From: Methanococcoides sp052057775
GTDB taxonomy: Archaea > Halobacteriota > Methanosarcinia > Methanosarcinales > Methanosarcinaceae
Reading direction: 5' to 3'
Length of the DNA stretch: 64,000 nt
Assembly (NCBI RefSeq): GCF_052057775.1
Contig: NZ_CP195121.1
Location: 806,001 to 870,000 of the forward strand
In this document: positions 63,609 to 64,000 of the stretch, in pieces
Layout of the letters: every line of letters begins with the position of its first letter
How positions within the stretch are numbered: the stretch's first letter is position 1
Notes under the pieces: generated by a model
Told to the model about the DNA's origin: nothing
The model's input: only the letters and a program-made list of their open reading frames with translations
Databases searched by the model: none
Made by a program: the position numbers and the translations under genes

Positions 63609-64000
63609 TTATAATCCGTAATCGTCCAGCCGGTCCTTTGCCAGCTCACGCTTTTCCTGATGTTCTGTCAGGAACTCTGTAATCAGCTCTGCAGCAAGTG
63701 CTTTACAGGTTCCGCACATGCGTTGCCCGCAGATGCATTCGTTATAGATCTCTTCAAGTTCCCTGTCATCTTCCACCAGGTGGAACATAAGGAGCTCGAA
63801 TGCGGAACATTTGTTCGGGTCTCCTCCAAGCTTCTTCTGCTCTTCGAGTGTCATTCTGCCACCGGTCTTTGCACGTTTGACCTTCTTTGCAGCTTCCTTT
63901 GGATCTTCCTTCAGTGAAATGATGCTCTCAGGAACACTGCTGGACATCTTCCCGCCCTGCAGTCCTGACATGAACCTGTGGTAGGTTGAAGATGGCGGTA
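63609..64000 (-). CDS. trpS: Tryptophanyl-tRNA synthetase (C-terminal part)
   Basis: The 3' end of trpS; the frame is open through the right edge (codons continue as PPSSTYHRF before MSGLQGGK). The KMSKS motif is GGKMSSSVPES, and it is followed by the C-terminal region of archaeal TrpRS with cysteines (NKCSAFELLMF; ECICGQRMCGTCKAL) that resemble a metal site. The N-terminal catalytic part lies outside. First gene of the trpS-pheS pair. Confidence 0.93.
   Translation of the reverse strand, partial: PPSSTYHRFMSGLQGGKMSSSVPESIISLKEDPKEAAKKVKRAKTGGRMTLEEQKKLGGDPNKCSAFELLMFHLVEDDRELEEIYNECICGQRMCGTCKALAAELITEFLTEHQEKRELAKDRLDDYGL

Overview
The window is a chromosomal segment of a methylotrophic methanogenic archaeon of the Methanosarcinales (Methanosarcinaceae type; Methanococcoides/Methanolobus relatives would fit). 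The grounds are a complete methyl-H4MPT:coenzyme M methyltransferase operon (mtrEDCBAFGH), a cytosolic heterodisulfide reductase pair (hdrCB), the Methanosarcinales-specific cysteate synthase route to coenzyme M next to comDE, Sep-tRNA:Cys-tRNA synthase, archaeal RpoL/Csl4/Dph2 genes, and archaeal TATA-box promoters. No rRNA, CRISPR array, IS element or prophage was seen.

Layout. 1-2.7 kb: nitrogen assimilation on the minus strand (glnA, glutamate synthase amidotransferase, start of the Fe-S/FMN glutamate synthase subunit). 3-4.5 kb: hdrCB. 4.6-9.8 kb: mtr operon, followed by a possible 31-residue membrane peptide resembling the MtrA tail. 10-12.8 kb: U32-family protein with an unknown Cys protein, a sugar-phosphate isomerase-like protein, a UspA protein. 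12.9-15.2 kb: DUF2318 lipoprotein with a MacB/LolD-type ABC transporter. 15.9-16.45 kb: non-coding region with three copies of a structured repeat. 16.5-19.5 kb: archaeal mevalonate pathway genes (UbiD-type decarboxylase, two-subunit aconitase-X dehydratase). 19.5-31.9 kb: mostly housekeeping (site-2 protease, B12/radical SAM protein, YkgJ protein, GGR-like flavoprotein, uvrC, RNase H-fold exonuclease, PRC-barrel, thg1, tyrS, cation/proton antiporter). 32-37.6 kb: coenzyme M cluster: cysteate synthase, three uncharacterised genes (soluble ABC ATPase, HypB-like GTPase, Fe-S protein) and comDE in one operon, converging on a methanogenesis-marker-16 (DUF39) gene. 37.8-45.8 kb: cytochrome b5-like protein, multi-PAS histidine kinase, Fe-S aldo/keto reductase, YigZ, PsiE-like protein, thioredoxin-CcdA fusion with lipoprotein, YdjM-like protein. 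46-49.8 kb: a tightly coupled four-gene operon that reads as an anaerobic ergothioneine pathway (EanB-like rhodanese, EanA/EgtD-like methyltransferase) with its own SufS/SufE sulfur supply. 50-55.6 kb: LysE exporter, tRNA-Gly(CCC), pscS, and the conserved archaeal hpt-dph2-methyltransferase-csl4-rpoL run. 55.7-58.4 kb: ChlI/ChlD chelatase-type pair. 59-62 kb: larE-GNAT-DUF531-DUF362 operon. 62-64 kb: pheS and the end of trpS.

The strongest candidates for little-described biology are the ergothioneine-type operon with SufSE, the ABC/GTPase/Fe-S triad plus DUF39 protein around the CoM genes, the covarying intergenic repeats, and the MtrA-tail-like peptide. Many transcription units appear to be leaderless (TATA box centred about 26 nt before the start codon and no Shine-Dalgarno), while two genes have strong Shine-Dalgarno sequences placed before AUA or AUU codons. 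All statements come from reading the sequence and memory of protein families; no database search was run.
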